DNA of 64,000 nt from Halobacteriales archaeon QS_1_68_20 (GTDB lineage: Archaea > Halobacteriota > Halobacteria > Halobacteriales > PXRE01), in NCBI GenBank assembly GCA_003021085.1, contig PXRE01000024.1, positions 62,001 through 126,000 of the forward strand. The letters run 5' to 3'. Under the pieces are notes generated by a model that was not told the DNA's origin, made no database searches, and worked only from the letters and a program-made list of their open reading frames with translations. Shown here piece after piece: positions 15,299 through 23,514 of the stretch; the stretch's first letter is position 1; each line of letters begins with the position of its first letter. A program made the position numbers and the translations under genes.

Positions 15299-16462
15299 TC
15301 AGTCCTCGCCCAGTTCGACGACGTTCTCGCGGCCGACCCTGAGTTTCTCGACGCGGCCCTCCTCGGCCATGTCCCCGACGACGCGGGAGGTCTTCGAGGC
15401 CGACCAGTCCAAGGCGTCCGCGACGTCGGCCTGCCGCATCCGGCCGCTCCCCTCCGCCAGGAGCGCCTCCACGCGCTCGGCGTCGGTCAGGACGGCGGCG
15501 TCCGGGTCCGACGGAACCCCGTCGGTGGACTGCCCCGCCGCACCGCTGTCGGTCGACCCCTCGGCCGACCCGGCGGACTCACCGCCCCCGGCCGATCCAT
15601 CCGGGTCACGACGGCGGTACAGCCACGCGCCGACCCCGGCGACACCCAGGCCAGCGACCGCAAGCGGCGTCCACGGGAGCGCGTCGGCCGACGTGGGGTC
15701 CGAACCGTCGGGTTCGAACCGGACCCTTGGGCGGCCATCGGAGAAGTCCCTGCGGCCCGTCCAGGTCACGGCCCCACCCTCGGCGTCGTCGGCCGTCGGC
15801 GTCGTCTCTGCGACCTCGTAGTCCTCCGGACCGGCGACGACCATCGAGTCGTTCTCCGCGAGGAAGAACCCGCCCTGGAAGACGTCGCCGACGACCAGCG
15901 CCTCGCGGTCGGTGGCCGCGAACTCCGACCAGCGGAACGAGAAGGACACGACGCCCCACCGGCGGGGCACCTCCTGGACGGACGTCTCCGCGGTGAAGTC
16001 CGTGGCGGTCATCTCCCGGCCGGTCGCGTTCGCGGCGTCGGCGACCACGCCGGTTATCCGGTCGGCGAACGGGTCCAGGTACGCCGAGGTGTTCCCGCGG
16101 AACTGCTCCTGGAACGACCGGAAGTGCTCCACGTCGTCGTCGGTCCGCAGGCGGGTCCGGATTTCGATGGTCCAGCGGGCCGACCCGTTCTCGTACACGC
16201 GGACGCGCGTCACGGTATCGTCGGTCGGCGGTGCCGACGGCGTGGCCGTCGCCGACGAGACCGCCGCCGGTGCCGTCCCGGCGGTGCCGGCCGACAGCGA
16301 GAGGGGACCACCGGATTCGACTGGCGAACTCCCGGCTTCGGGGAGTGCGTGCGTCCCGTGCTGGACCGGGCCCGGGTGTTGGACGACTGCCGCACCGAGC
16401 GTACTGGACAGCACGCCGACGACCGCGACCGTGACGACGACGAGGACCCGAGTTCGTACCAT
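15299..16462 (-). CDS. membrane-bound HTH protein with extracellular domain
   Basis: A 387-residue protein: N-terminal signal/anchor helix (MVRTRVLVVVTVAVVGVLSS), an extracellular domain of about 220 residues, a second membrane helix (ALPWTPLAVAGLGVAGVGAWLY is the region, near 270-290), an acidic Ser/Gly-rich linker and a cytoplasmic winged helix (LTDAERVEALLAEG, ADVADALDWSASKTSRVV, GRVEKLRVGRENVVEL). I recall this layout as common in haloarchaea under DUF names only. Sensing outside and acting on DNA inside is inferred. Divergent from the acidic surface protein at 16616 with a 153-base gap, a likely target. Confidence 0.72.
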   Translation of the reverse strand: MVRTRVLVVVTVAVVGVLSSTLGAAVVQHPGPVQHGTHALPEAGSSPVESGGPLSLSAGTAGTAPAAVSSATATPSAPPTDDTVTRVRVYENGSARWTIEIRTRLRTDDDVEHFRSFQEQFRGNTSAYLDPFADRITGVVADAANATGREMTATDFTAETSVQEVPRRWGVVSFSFRWSEFAATDREALVVGDVFQGGFFLAENDSMVVAGPEDYEVAETTPTADDAEGGAVTWTGRRDFSDGRPRVRFEPDGSDPTSADALPWTPLAVAGLGVAGVGAWLYRRRDPDGSAGGGESAGSAEGSTDSGAAGQSTDGVPSDPDAAVLTDAERVEALLAEGSGRMRQADVADALDWSASKTSRVVGDMAEEGRVEKLRVGRENVVELGED

Positions 16463-16583
16463 CCGACTGCCACATCGTTCCGCTCCGGCCAGCATAAACC
16501 CTGGCGGCCTTTGTACCGAAACCCGCTGCAAACGACTGCAAACGTGTACAAGTGGCTGACAACGACCGGGAGGATCGACCCGG

Positions 16584-16591
16584 TTTAAGGG
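16584..16591 (+). promoter_or_regulatory. TATA-like box of the acidic surface protein
   Basis: TTTAAGGG, about 25-32 bases before the ATG at 16616, fits a leaderless promoter. Confidence 0.45.
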
Positions 16592-16615
16592 AGTGGTTCA
16601 CATACGACGTGACCG

Positions 16616-18403
16616 ATGCGAACGTCAGCGATGCTGCTGTTGACCGGGGTCGTGGTCGTGGGGCTGGTCCTGCCGGCCGCCGCGCTCGCACCGGCCGAGG
16701 ACGCGACCGACCCGGCGACGGCAGGACTCGACGCGACCCCCGAGAACGGGACCGACGTGAACGTGACCGTCGGCCAGCAACTGTCCACGGTCATCCAGGC
16801 GGAGGACGCCGAGGTCCGGACGGAGGTCGAAGAGGCGAGGTTCGAGGCCGAGTTCGAGGCGAAAAACGAGAGCGAGCGCGCCGAGGCCCTCGCGGACCGC
16901 GCCGAGGAGTTGCGCGAGCGCGCCGAGGAGTTGCGCGAGCAGTACCGGGAAGCCACGGAGGCATTCGAGGACGGCGAGATCAGCCGTGACGCGTACGCGC
17001 GCCGACTCGCCGTGCTCAACGCCCGCGCCGGGAACCTGCTGGAGAGCGTCGACGAACTCCAGAACCGCGCAGAGAACGTCTCCGCGGTCGAACTACAGGC
17101 CGCGGGGCTGAACCGATCCACCCTCGACGCGACCGCGGACTCGCTGGAGAACGTCACCGGAGCCGGCCCGCGGGCGCTGCTGGAGCGGTTCACCGGCCAG
17201 TCCGAGGGCGAAGTCGAGATCGAGACCGAGAACGGCTTCTCGGTCGAGGCCGAGAGCGAGGACGGCGAGCGCTCCCGGGAGATCAGGCGCCCACGCGACG
17301 ACGACGAGTCGATCACGGTGAACCAGTCCGCCGCCCTGGAGACCGCCCGGGCCGCGCTGTCCGACCAGAACGGCACCTGGCACCTGACCCGGGCCAGCGT
17401 CCACCCCGAGAGCGGCTACCTGAAGTTCGAGTTCGTCTACGACAGCAACGGGACGACCGGCGAGGCGGAGGTCCGGATCGACGGCTCCACCGGCGAGGTG
17501 TTCCGCCTCGAGGAAGAGATCGAACCGGGCGACGACGACCACGAAGAGGAAGACGACGAACACGAGGACGACGAAGTGGACGAACTCGCGCTGGTCGTCG
17601 CCGAGGGATCGCCGGCGCCCAACGCCACCGTCACGGTCCAGGTGCTCGCGGACGGCGACCCGGCCGCCAACGCCACCGTGACCCTCAACGGGCAGGCGGT
17701 CGGCACCACCGGCGAGAACGGCACGCTGACGGTCACGCCCCCGCACGGGAAGGCCAAACTCGTCGCGCACGTCGACGGAGAGGACGCCGAACTGGAGTTC
17801 GAGTTCGAGGACGAGCAGACCCCGCACCTCTCGGTCGACGCCGTCTCCGAGAACGGGACGGTGACGCTGACGGTGACCCACGACGGCGCGCCCGTCGAGG
17901 GACTGTCGGTCGTCGCGAACGGCGACCACGTGGGTACGACCGACGCGAACGGGGCGGTCGTCTTCGAGACGGACGCGACCGAGGAGCTAGAGGTCGAGTT
18001 CACGAAAGGCGAGTTCGAGACCGAACGAGACTACGAACTCCGTGACGGCGGCCTCGTCCCGGAGGACGGCCCGGACGGCGACGACCACGAGGACGAAGAC
18101 GACGACGATGAGGCTGACGAAGACGAGGTCGACAACCTCGCACTCTCGGTCGTCGAGGGCGACCCCACGCCCGGCGCGACGATCACCGTGAAAGTCACCG
18201 CCGACGGCGAACCGGCCGCTGGCGCGACGGTCGAAGTGGACGGCGACGTCGTCGGCGAGACCGCCGCCGACGGGACGCTGACGGTCACGCTCTCCGACTC
18301 GGACGACGCGCGGATCGAGGCGGAGTACGGCGGCGAAGACGCCCGGCAGGAGTTCGAGTTCGACGACCACGACGACGATAGCGAGGACGACGACGATAGC
18401 TGA
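16616..18403 (+). CDS. secreted acidic surface protein with coiled coil, PepSY-like and Ig-like repeats
   Basis: A 595-residue protein starting with a Sec signal (LLLTGVVVVGLVLPAAALA). Residues about 55-140 form a charged coiled coil (EEARFEAEFEAKNESERAEAL, ADRAEELRERAEELREQYRE); about 225-300 resembles a PepSY-like domain (ITVNQSAALETARAAL, EVRIDGSTGEVFRLEEE). Two to three carboxypeptidase-regulatory/Ig-like units follow, the first and last clearly homologous (GxPxPxATxTVxVxADGxPAAxATV), separated by runs of Asp/Glu. No anchor is visible at the C-terminus, which is poly-acidic. N-x-S/T sites suggest N-glycosylation. Role unknown: cell-surface or periplasmic binding protein. Possible target of the divergent HTH protein. 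Confidence 0.72.
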   Translation: MRTSAMLLLTGVVVVGLVLPAAALAPAEDATDPATAGLDATPENGTDVNVTVGQQLSTVIQAEDAEVRTEVEEARFEAEFEAKNESERAEALADRAEELRERAEELREQYREATEAFEDGEISRDAYARRLAVLNARAGNLLESVDELQNRAENVSAVELQAAGLNRSTLDATADSLENVTGAGPRALLERFTGQSEGEVEIETENGFSVEAESEDGERSREIRRPRDDDESITVNQSAALETARAALSDQNGTWHLTRASVHPESGYLKFEFVYDSNGTTGEAEVRIDGSTGEVFRLEEEIEPGDDDHEEEDDEHEDDEVDELALVVAEGSPAPNATVTVQVLADGDPAANATVTLNGQAVGTTGENGTLTVTPPHGKAKLVAHVDGEDAELEFEFEDEQTPHLSVDAVSENGTVTLTVTHDGAPVEGLSVVANGDHVGTTDANGAVVFETDATEELEVEFTKGEFETERDYELRDGGLVPEDGPDGDDHEDEDDDDEADEDEVDNLALSVVEGDPTPGATITVKVTADGEPAAGATVEVDGDVVGETAADGTLTVTLSDSDDARIEAEYGGEDARQEFEFDDHDDDSEDDDDS

Positions 18404-18448
18404 CGGGAGTCGGGACTACCGAACCGACCGAAACCGGGGGGACCGAAT

Positions 18449-19132
18449 TCACTCGCTCGGGGGTTCCATCGCGACGACCTCGTCCAGCAACCACTCCTGG
18501 AACCACTTGACGCGTTTGAGGCGCCTGTGTGCGATGTTCCGCGCGGTCTCGCTCTCGACGCGCTCCATCGCGTCCGTCCCGCGCTGGAGGACGCGCTCGA
18601 CCATCTCGGCGGCGTCCATGTGGGTGCGGGCCTCGTAGCCCATCCGCAGTAGCATCAGGGCCGTCCCGTTGGCGCCGACCTTGTCGAGGACGTCGCCCTC
18701 GATGAGACACTGGGTCTCCAGCGAGAGGTCGGTGACCTCCCCCTGGTAGGAGTGGTTCTTCACGCACCGGCACACCTGGTCGACGAACGATTCCGGGAAG
18801 TCGCCGTGGCTCTGGAGGTACTCGCGTGCGATTCGGGCGCCCTCCTCGGCGTGAACGTCCTGGTCGGCGTCCAGTTTCGCCACGTCGTGGAACAGCGCGG
18901 CGACTCGCACGACGTCTGGATCCCCGCCCTCCTCCTCGGCGATCTTGCCCGCGAGTTCGACGACGTTGCGCGTGTGGTTGAACCGGTACTCCGCGGAGTG
19001 CCAGGGGTACCAGCGCATTCGACCGCCCTCGTCCTCGTTCTGGACGCTGGCCCGGAGATACTCGCGGACGAATTCCTCCATGGCCGCGAATTCCTCGTCG
19101 GTCACGGGGGACTCCTGGATCTCAACACCCAA
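18449..19132 (-). CDS. HD-domain phosphohydrolase
   Basis: A 227-residue HD-superfamily enzyme. The metal ligands follow the usual order: H in FNHTRNVVELA, the HD doublet in LFHDVAKLD, H in DVHAEEGARIA and H in VKNHSYQG, then D in LIEGDVLDKVG. Members hydrolyse nucleotides or phosphodiesters; the substrate cannot be named. It starts with MGVEIQESPVTDEEF. The 187-base gap to the divergent alaX carries the promoters of both. Confidence 0.85.
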   Translation of the reverse strand: MGVEIQESPVTDEEFAAMEEFVREYLRASVQNEDEGGRMRWYPWHSAEYRFNHTRNVVELAGKIAEEEGGDPDVVRVAALFHDVAKLDADQDVHAEEGARIAREYLQSHGDFPESFVDQVCRCVKNHSYQGEVTDLSLETQCLIEGDVLDKVGANGTALMLLRMGYEARTHMDAAEMVERVLQRGTDAMERVESETARNIAHRRLKRVKWFQEWLLDEVVAMEPPSE

Positions 19133-19319
19133 GGTCGCCCACCCCCGTGAGACGTTGCGTATTCATGTTAGTGGTACAAAGGTGGGAAGCACCTATTAGC
19201 GTTACGACGCCGATTCGAGGGGAAAACCCTTCCAGACCCCTGGTTTTCCGGCGGCTCCAGTTCCCGCAGTAACACCCGCGACGAACGCCGTTAAGTTCTC
19301 CCACGTCTTCCCGCCGGAC

Positions 19320-20042
19320 GTGACCGAACCACGGTACCTCGCGGACTCGACCGTCCGGACGTTCGAGGCAACCGTCGAGCGCGCCCTGGACGACCGCGTC
19401 GTCCTCGACCGGACCCACTTCTACCCGGAGGGTGGCGGCCAACCGGCCGACCACGGCACCCTCCGCGCGGACGGCGACGAGTGGGAGGTGCGCGACGTCC
19501 AGAAGAAAGACACCGTCTACCACCACCTGTCGGGCGACCGACCGGCGGAGGGGACGGCCGTCACCGGCGAACTCGATTGGGACCGCCGGTACGCCCACAT
19601 GCGGTACCACACCGCCCAGCACCTGCTGTCGGCGCTGTTGCTGACCGAGTACGACGCGGCGACGACCGGCAACCAGCTGTACGCCGACCGCGCCCGCATC
19701 GACGTCGCCCACGACCGGTTCGGGGACGACGACCTCGACGCCGTCGAGACCCGGATCAACGGGTTGATCGACCGCGCGATGGCCGTCCGGTGGTACGAGA
19801 TGGATCGCGAGCGCGCGGAGGCCGAACTCGACACCGACCGCACCCGCATCGACCTGCTTCCCGACTCCATCACGGAACTCCGTATCGTCGAGATCGGCCC
19901 CGAGGACGACCCCTACGACCGGACCGCCTGCGGGGGGACCCACGTCCAGAATACGGAGGAACTCGGCGAGTTCGAGGTGACGGGCCGGGAGACGAAAGGC
20001 AGCGAGGAGGAACGGGTCTCGTTCGTGCTCAGCGAGGACTGA
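19320..20042 (+). CDS. alaX: alanyl-tRNA editing protein AlaX
   Basis: A 240-residue stand-alone editing domain. The zinc ligands are present: HTAQHLLSALLL (H-x3-H) and CGGTHVQNTEEL (C-x3-H). The N-terminal beta-barrel begins with FYPEGGGQPADHGTL, as in AlaX-M forms. These proteins hydrolyse Ser or Gly mis-attached to tRNA-Ala in the cytoplasm. The GTG start is the only one consistent with the conserved N-terminus. Downstream it converges on a halocyanin remnant. Confidence 0.9.
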   Translation: MTEPRYLADSTVRTFEATVERALDDRVVLDRTHFYPEGGGQPADHGTLRADGDEWEVRDVQKKDTVYHHLSGDRPAEGTAVTGELDWDRRYAHMRYHTAQHLLSALLLTEYDAATTGNQLYADRARIDVAHDRFGDDDLDAVETRINGLIDRAMAVRWYEMDRERAEAELDTDRTRIDLLPDSITELRIVEIGPEDDPYDRTACGGTHVQNTEELGEFEVTGRETKGSEEERVSFVLSED

Positions 20043-20072
20043 CCGACGGCCGCAGGCGCCCGACCGCTGTCG

Positions 20073-20345
20073 TCACTCCACGTGGACGGTCCCGGTCATC
20101 CCGACGTCCTCGTGTGGGAGACAGACGTACCTATAGGTGCCGGCCACCTCGAACACGTGTTCGTACTCGTAGCCGGCGCCGTAGGTGTCCTGGCCGGGCG
20201 TGCCGGACCAGTCGGACTCGCCGGGCACGTCGTCGGGTTTGACGTTGTGGCCGCCGGCGTCCCAGACCCAGCGGACCGTCTCGCCGACGCCGACCGTCCC
20301 TCCGCCGGGTCGAACCGGAAGTCCCCACCCGGCGCGAATACCGGT
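20073..20345 (-). pseudogene. halocyanin C-terminal remnant, frameshifted
   Basis: The downstream frame encodes the copper domain: TVGVGETVRWVWDAGGHNVKP with the His ligand, then YRYVCLPHEDVGMTGTVHVE with Cys, His and Met ligands. The expected strand before it (APGGDFRFDPAE) sits in another frame near 20300-20335, so a frameshift lies at about 20300. Signal peptide and N-terminal part are missing; upstream DNA is unrelated. It was a type I blue-copper electron carrier. The remnant borders mobile-element debris, which may explain the truncation. Confidence 0.7.
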
Positions 20346-20519
20346 CTCCAAAGAGGTTTCCTTCGCCGTTTCTTCCCGGCCCAAGCAAACGGTCAGTCCG
20401 GTCACACCGATACTCACATGCTGACGAATTTCCGTCTCTCCATGGCGGACCATTCAAATACGCTCGGCAAGGGGCAGATAGACTTACATGGAACGCTCAT
20501 CCGTAGCACATTGTTGATC

Positions 20520-20711
20520 TCACAGCGTCGCTTGAATGGCGTGTGTGAGAGCGTCTCGGCCGGGGTTCCGAAACAGTTCTGTAGAGACGGACACTTCCTC
20601 GATCTCGACCGGGCCGACGAGATCAAGGGAAGGCGCATCGAGCGCTCTGGCGAAGCGCTCGATGCGCCGGTGCATCCGTTTGTGTGGTACCTGGATTTCG
20701 CCCCGTTTTGG
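20520..20711 (-). pseudogene. IS1595/ISH4-type transposase fragment
   Basis: A 63-codon stretch without a proper start reads PKRGEIQVPHKRMHRRIERF, then ARALDAPSLDLVGPVEIEEV. The segment R-F-x-R-A-L-D-A-P-x-L-x-L-x-G-P-V-E-I-E/D-E matches what I know of IS1595-group (ISXO2-like) transposases around the first catalytic Asp, here replaced by Glu (EIEEV). It then degenerates and stops. Both ends of the element are missing. Confidence 0.55.
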
Positions 20712-20716
20712 ATATT

Positions 20717-20738
20717 GTCCCGGGCAGATTCGAACCGC
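20717..20738 (-). repeat. copy of the tRNA-Gln 3' end (att-like)
   Basis: Twenty-two bases match positions 20815-20836 of tRNA-Gln at 21 positions (T-loop, T-stem and acceptor 3' strand). It sits 98 bases away in direct orientation, the pattern left by integration at a tRNA gene. Confidence 0.65.
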
Positions 20739-20812
20739 GAGGACTCACGTCGTTCGTCCGCTTGGTCCGAACCGCCGGGACTATCCGCTCCTCACGGTCG
20801 TTCGTCACAGGA

Positions 20813-20885
20813 TAGTCCCGGGCGGATTCGAACCGCCGTCCTGGGCTCCAAAGGCCCAGATGATTGGCCGCTACACCACGGGACT
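20813..20885 (-). tRNA. tRNA-Gln (anticodon TTG)
   Basis: A 73-base cloverleaf: acceptor AGTCCCG pairs with CGGGACT (discriminator A), anticodon stem TGGGC/GCCCA encloses CTTTGGA with anticodon TTG, T-arm GGCGG-TTCGAAT-CCGCC. No intron and no encoded CCA. The 3' end is copied downstream at 20717-20738. Confidence 0.9.
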
Positions 20886-20982
20886 GCGTACGGAACTACA
20901 CTACCCGCGTACAATAGCATTACCCTTTCTCGTGGCCTGCGTCGGCCGCGAGTCACCGGATACGGCCCACCAGCACCGGTAT

Positions 20983-21411
20983 TCAGTCCGCCGGTTCCTC
21001 GGCTTCGAGGAGCGCGCAGGCGTCGGCTTCCGCGTCGAAGCAGTCCGGGCACTCCGACCTGCGGTCGATGATCGTGTCCAGGCGCTCGGCGACGGTGTCG
21101 TCGATGACCGCCTCCAGCGCCCCGGCCTCCTCGCGGAAGTCCTCGACGTCCAGCACGTTGTAGAGGAACCGCTCGATGATGCAGTAGGTCTGGAGCGCGT
21201 CCTCCGCCCGGGCGATGCCGTCGTCGGTGAGGCTCGCGCCCTTGTACTTCTCGTGTTCGACGAGTCCCCGCTCTTCCAGTTTGCCGACCATCTCGTTGAC
21301 GCTCGCGGGGCTGACCGCCAGCATCTCCGCGAGTTCGCCCGTCGCGGCGGGGCCGTCGCCCGTCCGCTCGATCAGGTAGATGGCCTTGAGGTACTGGTCG
21401 GCCGTGTTCAT
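20983..21411 (-). CDS. DtxR-family iron-dependent regulator (short form)
   Basis: A 142-residue regulator: N-terminal winged helix (MNTADQYLKAIYLIE, AEMLAVSPASVNEMVGKLEE, KYKGASLTDDG) and dimer/metal domain (CIIERFLYNVLDVEDFREEAG). It lacks the SH3/FeoA domain of its paralogue at 13.9 kb and ends with a Cys pair (SECPDCFDAEADAC) that may bind metal. The ATG at 21411 gives the conserved start. The gene is 16 bases downstream of a ferritin-like gene on the same strand, so it probably controls or senses the same iron pool. Confidence 0.87.
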   Translation of the reverse strand: MNTADQYLKAIYLIERTGDGPAATGELAEMLAVSPASVNEMVGKLEERGLVEHEKYKGASLTDDGIARAEDALQTYCIIERFLYNVLDVEDFREEAGALEAVIDDTVAERLDTIIDRRSECPDCFDAEADACALLEAEEPAD

Positions 21412-21427
21412 ACGAACCACCCCACGG

Positions 21428-21922
21428 TCATGCTCGTTCCTCCATGATCTCGGTCACTTCCTGGACGCCCTCCTCCTCCTCGGCGCGAATCTCCCGGAGG
21501 GTCCCGAGCAGTCGGTCGTGGTCGACGCCGAACTCCACGTCGCTGTCCTCGATGGCCTCGACGAGGTCGTCGTAGAACTTGTAGGCCGTCTCCTCGCCGT
21601 ACAGCTGGTCGTAGAGGATGCCGTCGAAGTCCTCGGGCTGGTCGTACTTGGCCGCTACCAGCGCCTCGATCTCCTCGTAGGCCACGCTCTCGGCGTCGAG
21701 TTCGTCGATCAACGCTTCCAGGCGTTCGCGGTGCTCGGCGGACTCCTCGGCGGCGTGCTCAAGCAACTCCTCGATGTCCTCGCCGAGTTCCGCGCGCCCC
21801 TCGGGCGACAGCGACCGGAAGTGCTGGGAAGCCCGGGCCTCGACCACCTCCTCCAGCACCACCCCGATCTGCAGCAACCGGGCGAGCTGGCGGTCGCCAC
21901 CCACCCGCTGTCCGAGGCTCAT
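21428..21922 (-). CDS. ferritin-like/rubrerythrin-like di-iron helical protein
   Basis: A 164-residue, almost entirely helical protein with Glu/His positions spaced as in ferritin-like four-helix bundles: EEVVEARASQHFRSL, EESAEHRERLEALI, YGEETAYKFYDDLVEAI. It may store iron, detoxify peroxide or hold a di-iron site; which one is not decided by sequence. The ATG at 21922 is supported by a CTTAAG box 25-30 bases upstream. It is the first gene of an operon with the DtxR-type regulator. Confidence 0.75.
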   Translation of the reverse strand: MSLGQRVGGDRQLARLLQIGVVLEEVVEARASQHFRSLSPEGRAELGEDIEELLEHAAEESAEHRERLEALIDELDAESVAYEEIEALVAAKYDQPEDFDGILYDQLYGEETAYKFYDDLVEAIEDSDVEFGVDHDRLLGTLREIRAEEEEGVQEVTEIMEERA

Positions 21923-21946
21923 ATCCCCGTCACGGTCCCGGGCGAA

Positions 21947-21952
21947 CTTAAG
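21947..21952 (-). promoter_or_regulatory. TATA-like box of the ferritin-like/DtxR operon
   Basis: CTTAAG 25-30 bases before the ATG at 21922 on the minus strand, the standard spacing for a leaderless transcript. Confidence 0.5.
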
Positions 21953-22234
21953 CGTCCCTACTCCGGCGTCGTTCGCGGCGTCCACCCTATCGAACGACGG
22001 TATCCTCGCTGCCGGACGATCCACACGGCCCTTTTCCAGACGACCCTTTTGTACCCCGCGAGAGTACTTAAACCGGGACGGGCCGGGTGAGGCTGAGACT
22101 GGCCGAAACGTGAGGAACCGGGTGAGATGGACGAACTCGAAGTGCCGCCCTGACTCGTGCGGGGCGACCAGTAGATCGGATCCGGTCGTCCGGGAACCAT
22201 CCGAAAACAGTCACCGACGGAAACGAAGAACCGG

Positions 22235-23491
22235 TTACGCCCGCAGGCGCTGGGCCACGAGGTCCTGCAGGTCCTCGCGGAGTTCGTCGACCGCGACTTC
22301 CTCCAGCACCGGAACGTAGAAGCCCTCGACGAGCATGTTCTTGGCGCGCTGCTCGTCCATGCCGCGGGAGACCATGTAGAACAGGTCCTCCTGGTCGATC
22401 TGGCCGACCGTCGCGGAGTGGCTGGCCTCGGTGTCGTGGTTGTTGATGATCAGCTTCGGCGAGGCGTCGGCCTCGGAGTCGTCGCTGAGCATCAGGGTGT
22501 TCTCGCGCTGGTAGGAACTGGTGTCCCACGCTTCCTTGCCGACGTCCTGCACGCCCTCGTAGACCGAGCGGGCGGTGTCGTCGACGACCCCGCGGGTGAC
22601 GAGGTCGGCGGTGGTGTGGGCGGCCTCGTGCCAGACCTTCGAATCCAGGTCGAAGTGCTGGTCGTCGTGGCCGAAGAACGCACCGACGATCTTCGTCTCG
22701 CTGCCCTCGCCGACCAGGCGGGTGCCGACCGTGGTCTTGGTCAGCCGAGAGCCGAGGTTGCCCTCGATCCAGCCGACGGTGGCGTACGCGTCGGCGACGC
22801 CGCGCTTGAGCGTGTAGTTGTAGGTGCCCTGGTCGAAGTTCTGCAGGGCGCCGTACTGGACCTGGCTGTTCTCGCCGGCGGCGACCTCGACGATGCCGCT
22901 GTAGTAGCGGTTCCCGTCGCTCGCGGTTTCACCGCTCGCGTCCGAGGCGCTTCGCGCCTCGCTGACCTCGCCCGCCTCGATCTGGCGTTCGAGGATGGTG
23001 ACCGACGACGACTCCTCGGTCACGACCAGCGTGTAGTTGAACAGCGACCGGCCCTCCAGGGTCGTCCGGATCTTGACGTCCTCGGCGTCGACGCCCTCCG
23101 GGACGTAGACGACGGCCCCGGTGGTGAACAGCGCGGTCGACAGCGCGACCAGGCGGTTCTCCTCGGGATCGACGACCGACCCGAACCGCTCTTCGAGGAG
23201 GTCGGGGTGCTCCTCGAGCGCCTCGTGGAACGGCAGCACCTCGACGCCCTCCGGCTCGACGAGTTCCTGCTCGGCGGTCTGGCCGAGGGGGTCGACGAGC
23301 GACTCGTAGTCCAGGTCCTCCAGGTTCGTCCACTTGCGCCCGGGCGTCTTGATGACGCTCGGGAACGCCAGGTCGTCCAGCGCCGACAGTGCCGACAGTC
23401 GCGTCTCCAGCAACCAGTCGGGTTCGTCGTACTCCTCGGCGATCTGCCGTACCGTGTCCTCCGAAATGTCTGCGTGTAGCTGCGTGCTCAT
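22235..23491 (-). CDS. sufD: Fe-S cluster assembly protein SufD
   Basis: A 418-residue SufB/SufD-type beta-helix protein. Signs are VVYVPEGVDAEDVKIRT, the long SSVTILERQIEAGE segment, HDDQHFDLDSKVWHEA, and the C-terminal HDTEASHSATVGQIDQEDLF motif with the conserved His. With SufB and SufC it forms the scaffold that builds and transfers Fe-S clusters. It starts 23 bases after sufB; order sufC-sufB-sufD as usual in haloarchaea. A low-complexity Ser/Asp/Ala insertion near residue 180 is halophile-specific or strain-specific. Confidence 0.92.
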   Translation of the reverse strand: MSTQLHADISEDTVRQIAEEYDEPDWLLETRLSALSALDDLAFPSVIKTPGRKWTNLEDLDYESLVDPLGQTAEQELVEPEGVEVLPFHEALEEHPDLLEERFGSVVDPEENRLVALSTALFTTGAVVYVPEGVDAEDVKIRTTLEGRSLFNYTLVVTEESSSVTILERQIEAGEVSEARSASDASGETASDGNRYYSGIVEVAAGENSQVQYGALQNFDQGTYNYTLKRGVADAYATVGWIEGNLGSRLTKTTVGTRLVGEGSETKIVGAFFGHDDQHFDLDSKVWHEAAHTTADLVTRGVVDDTARSVYEGVQDVGKEAWDTSSYQRENTLMLSDDSEADASPKLIINNHDTEASHSATVGQIDQEDLFYMVSRGMDEQRAKNMLVEGFYVPVLEEVAVDELREDLQDLVAQRLRA

Positions 23492-23514
23492 GGGTGTGTT
23501 CGTTCTCGGGGGGA

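Larger units (their letters stand above)
20346..20812. other. mobile-element debris between halocyanin remnant and tRNA-Gln
   Basis: No intact gene. From left to right: about 170 bases with nothing recognised, a transposase fragment (20520-20711, minus), a copy of the tRNA 3' end (20717-20738) and a partial inverted copy (20768-20786). Confidence 0.6.

Noticed and set aside
20717-20738. A second tRNA gene
   Set aside because: Only the T-arm and acceptor 3' side are present; no anticodon arm can be formed.
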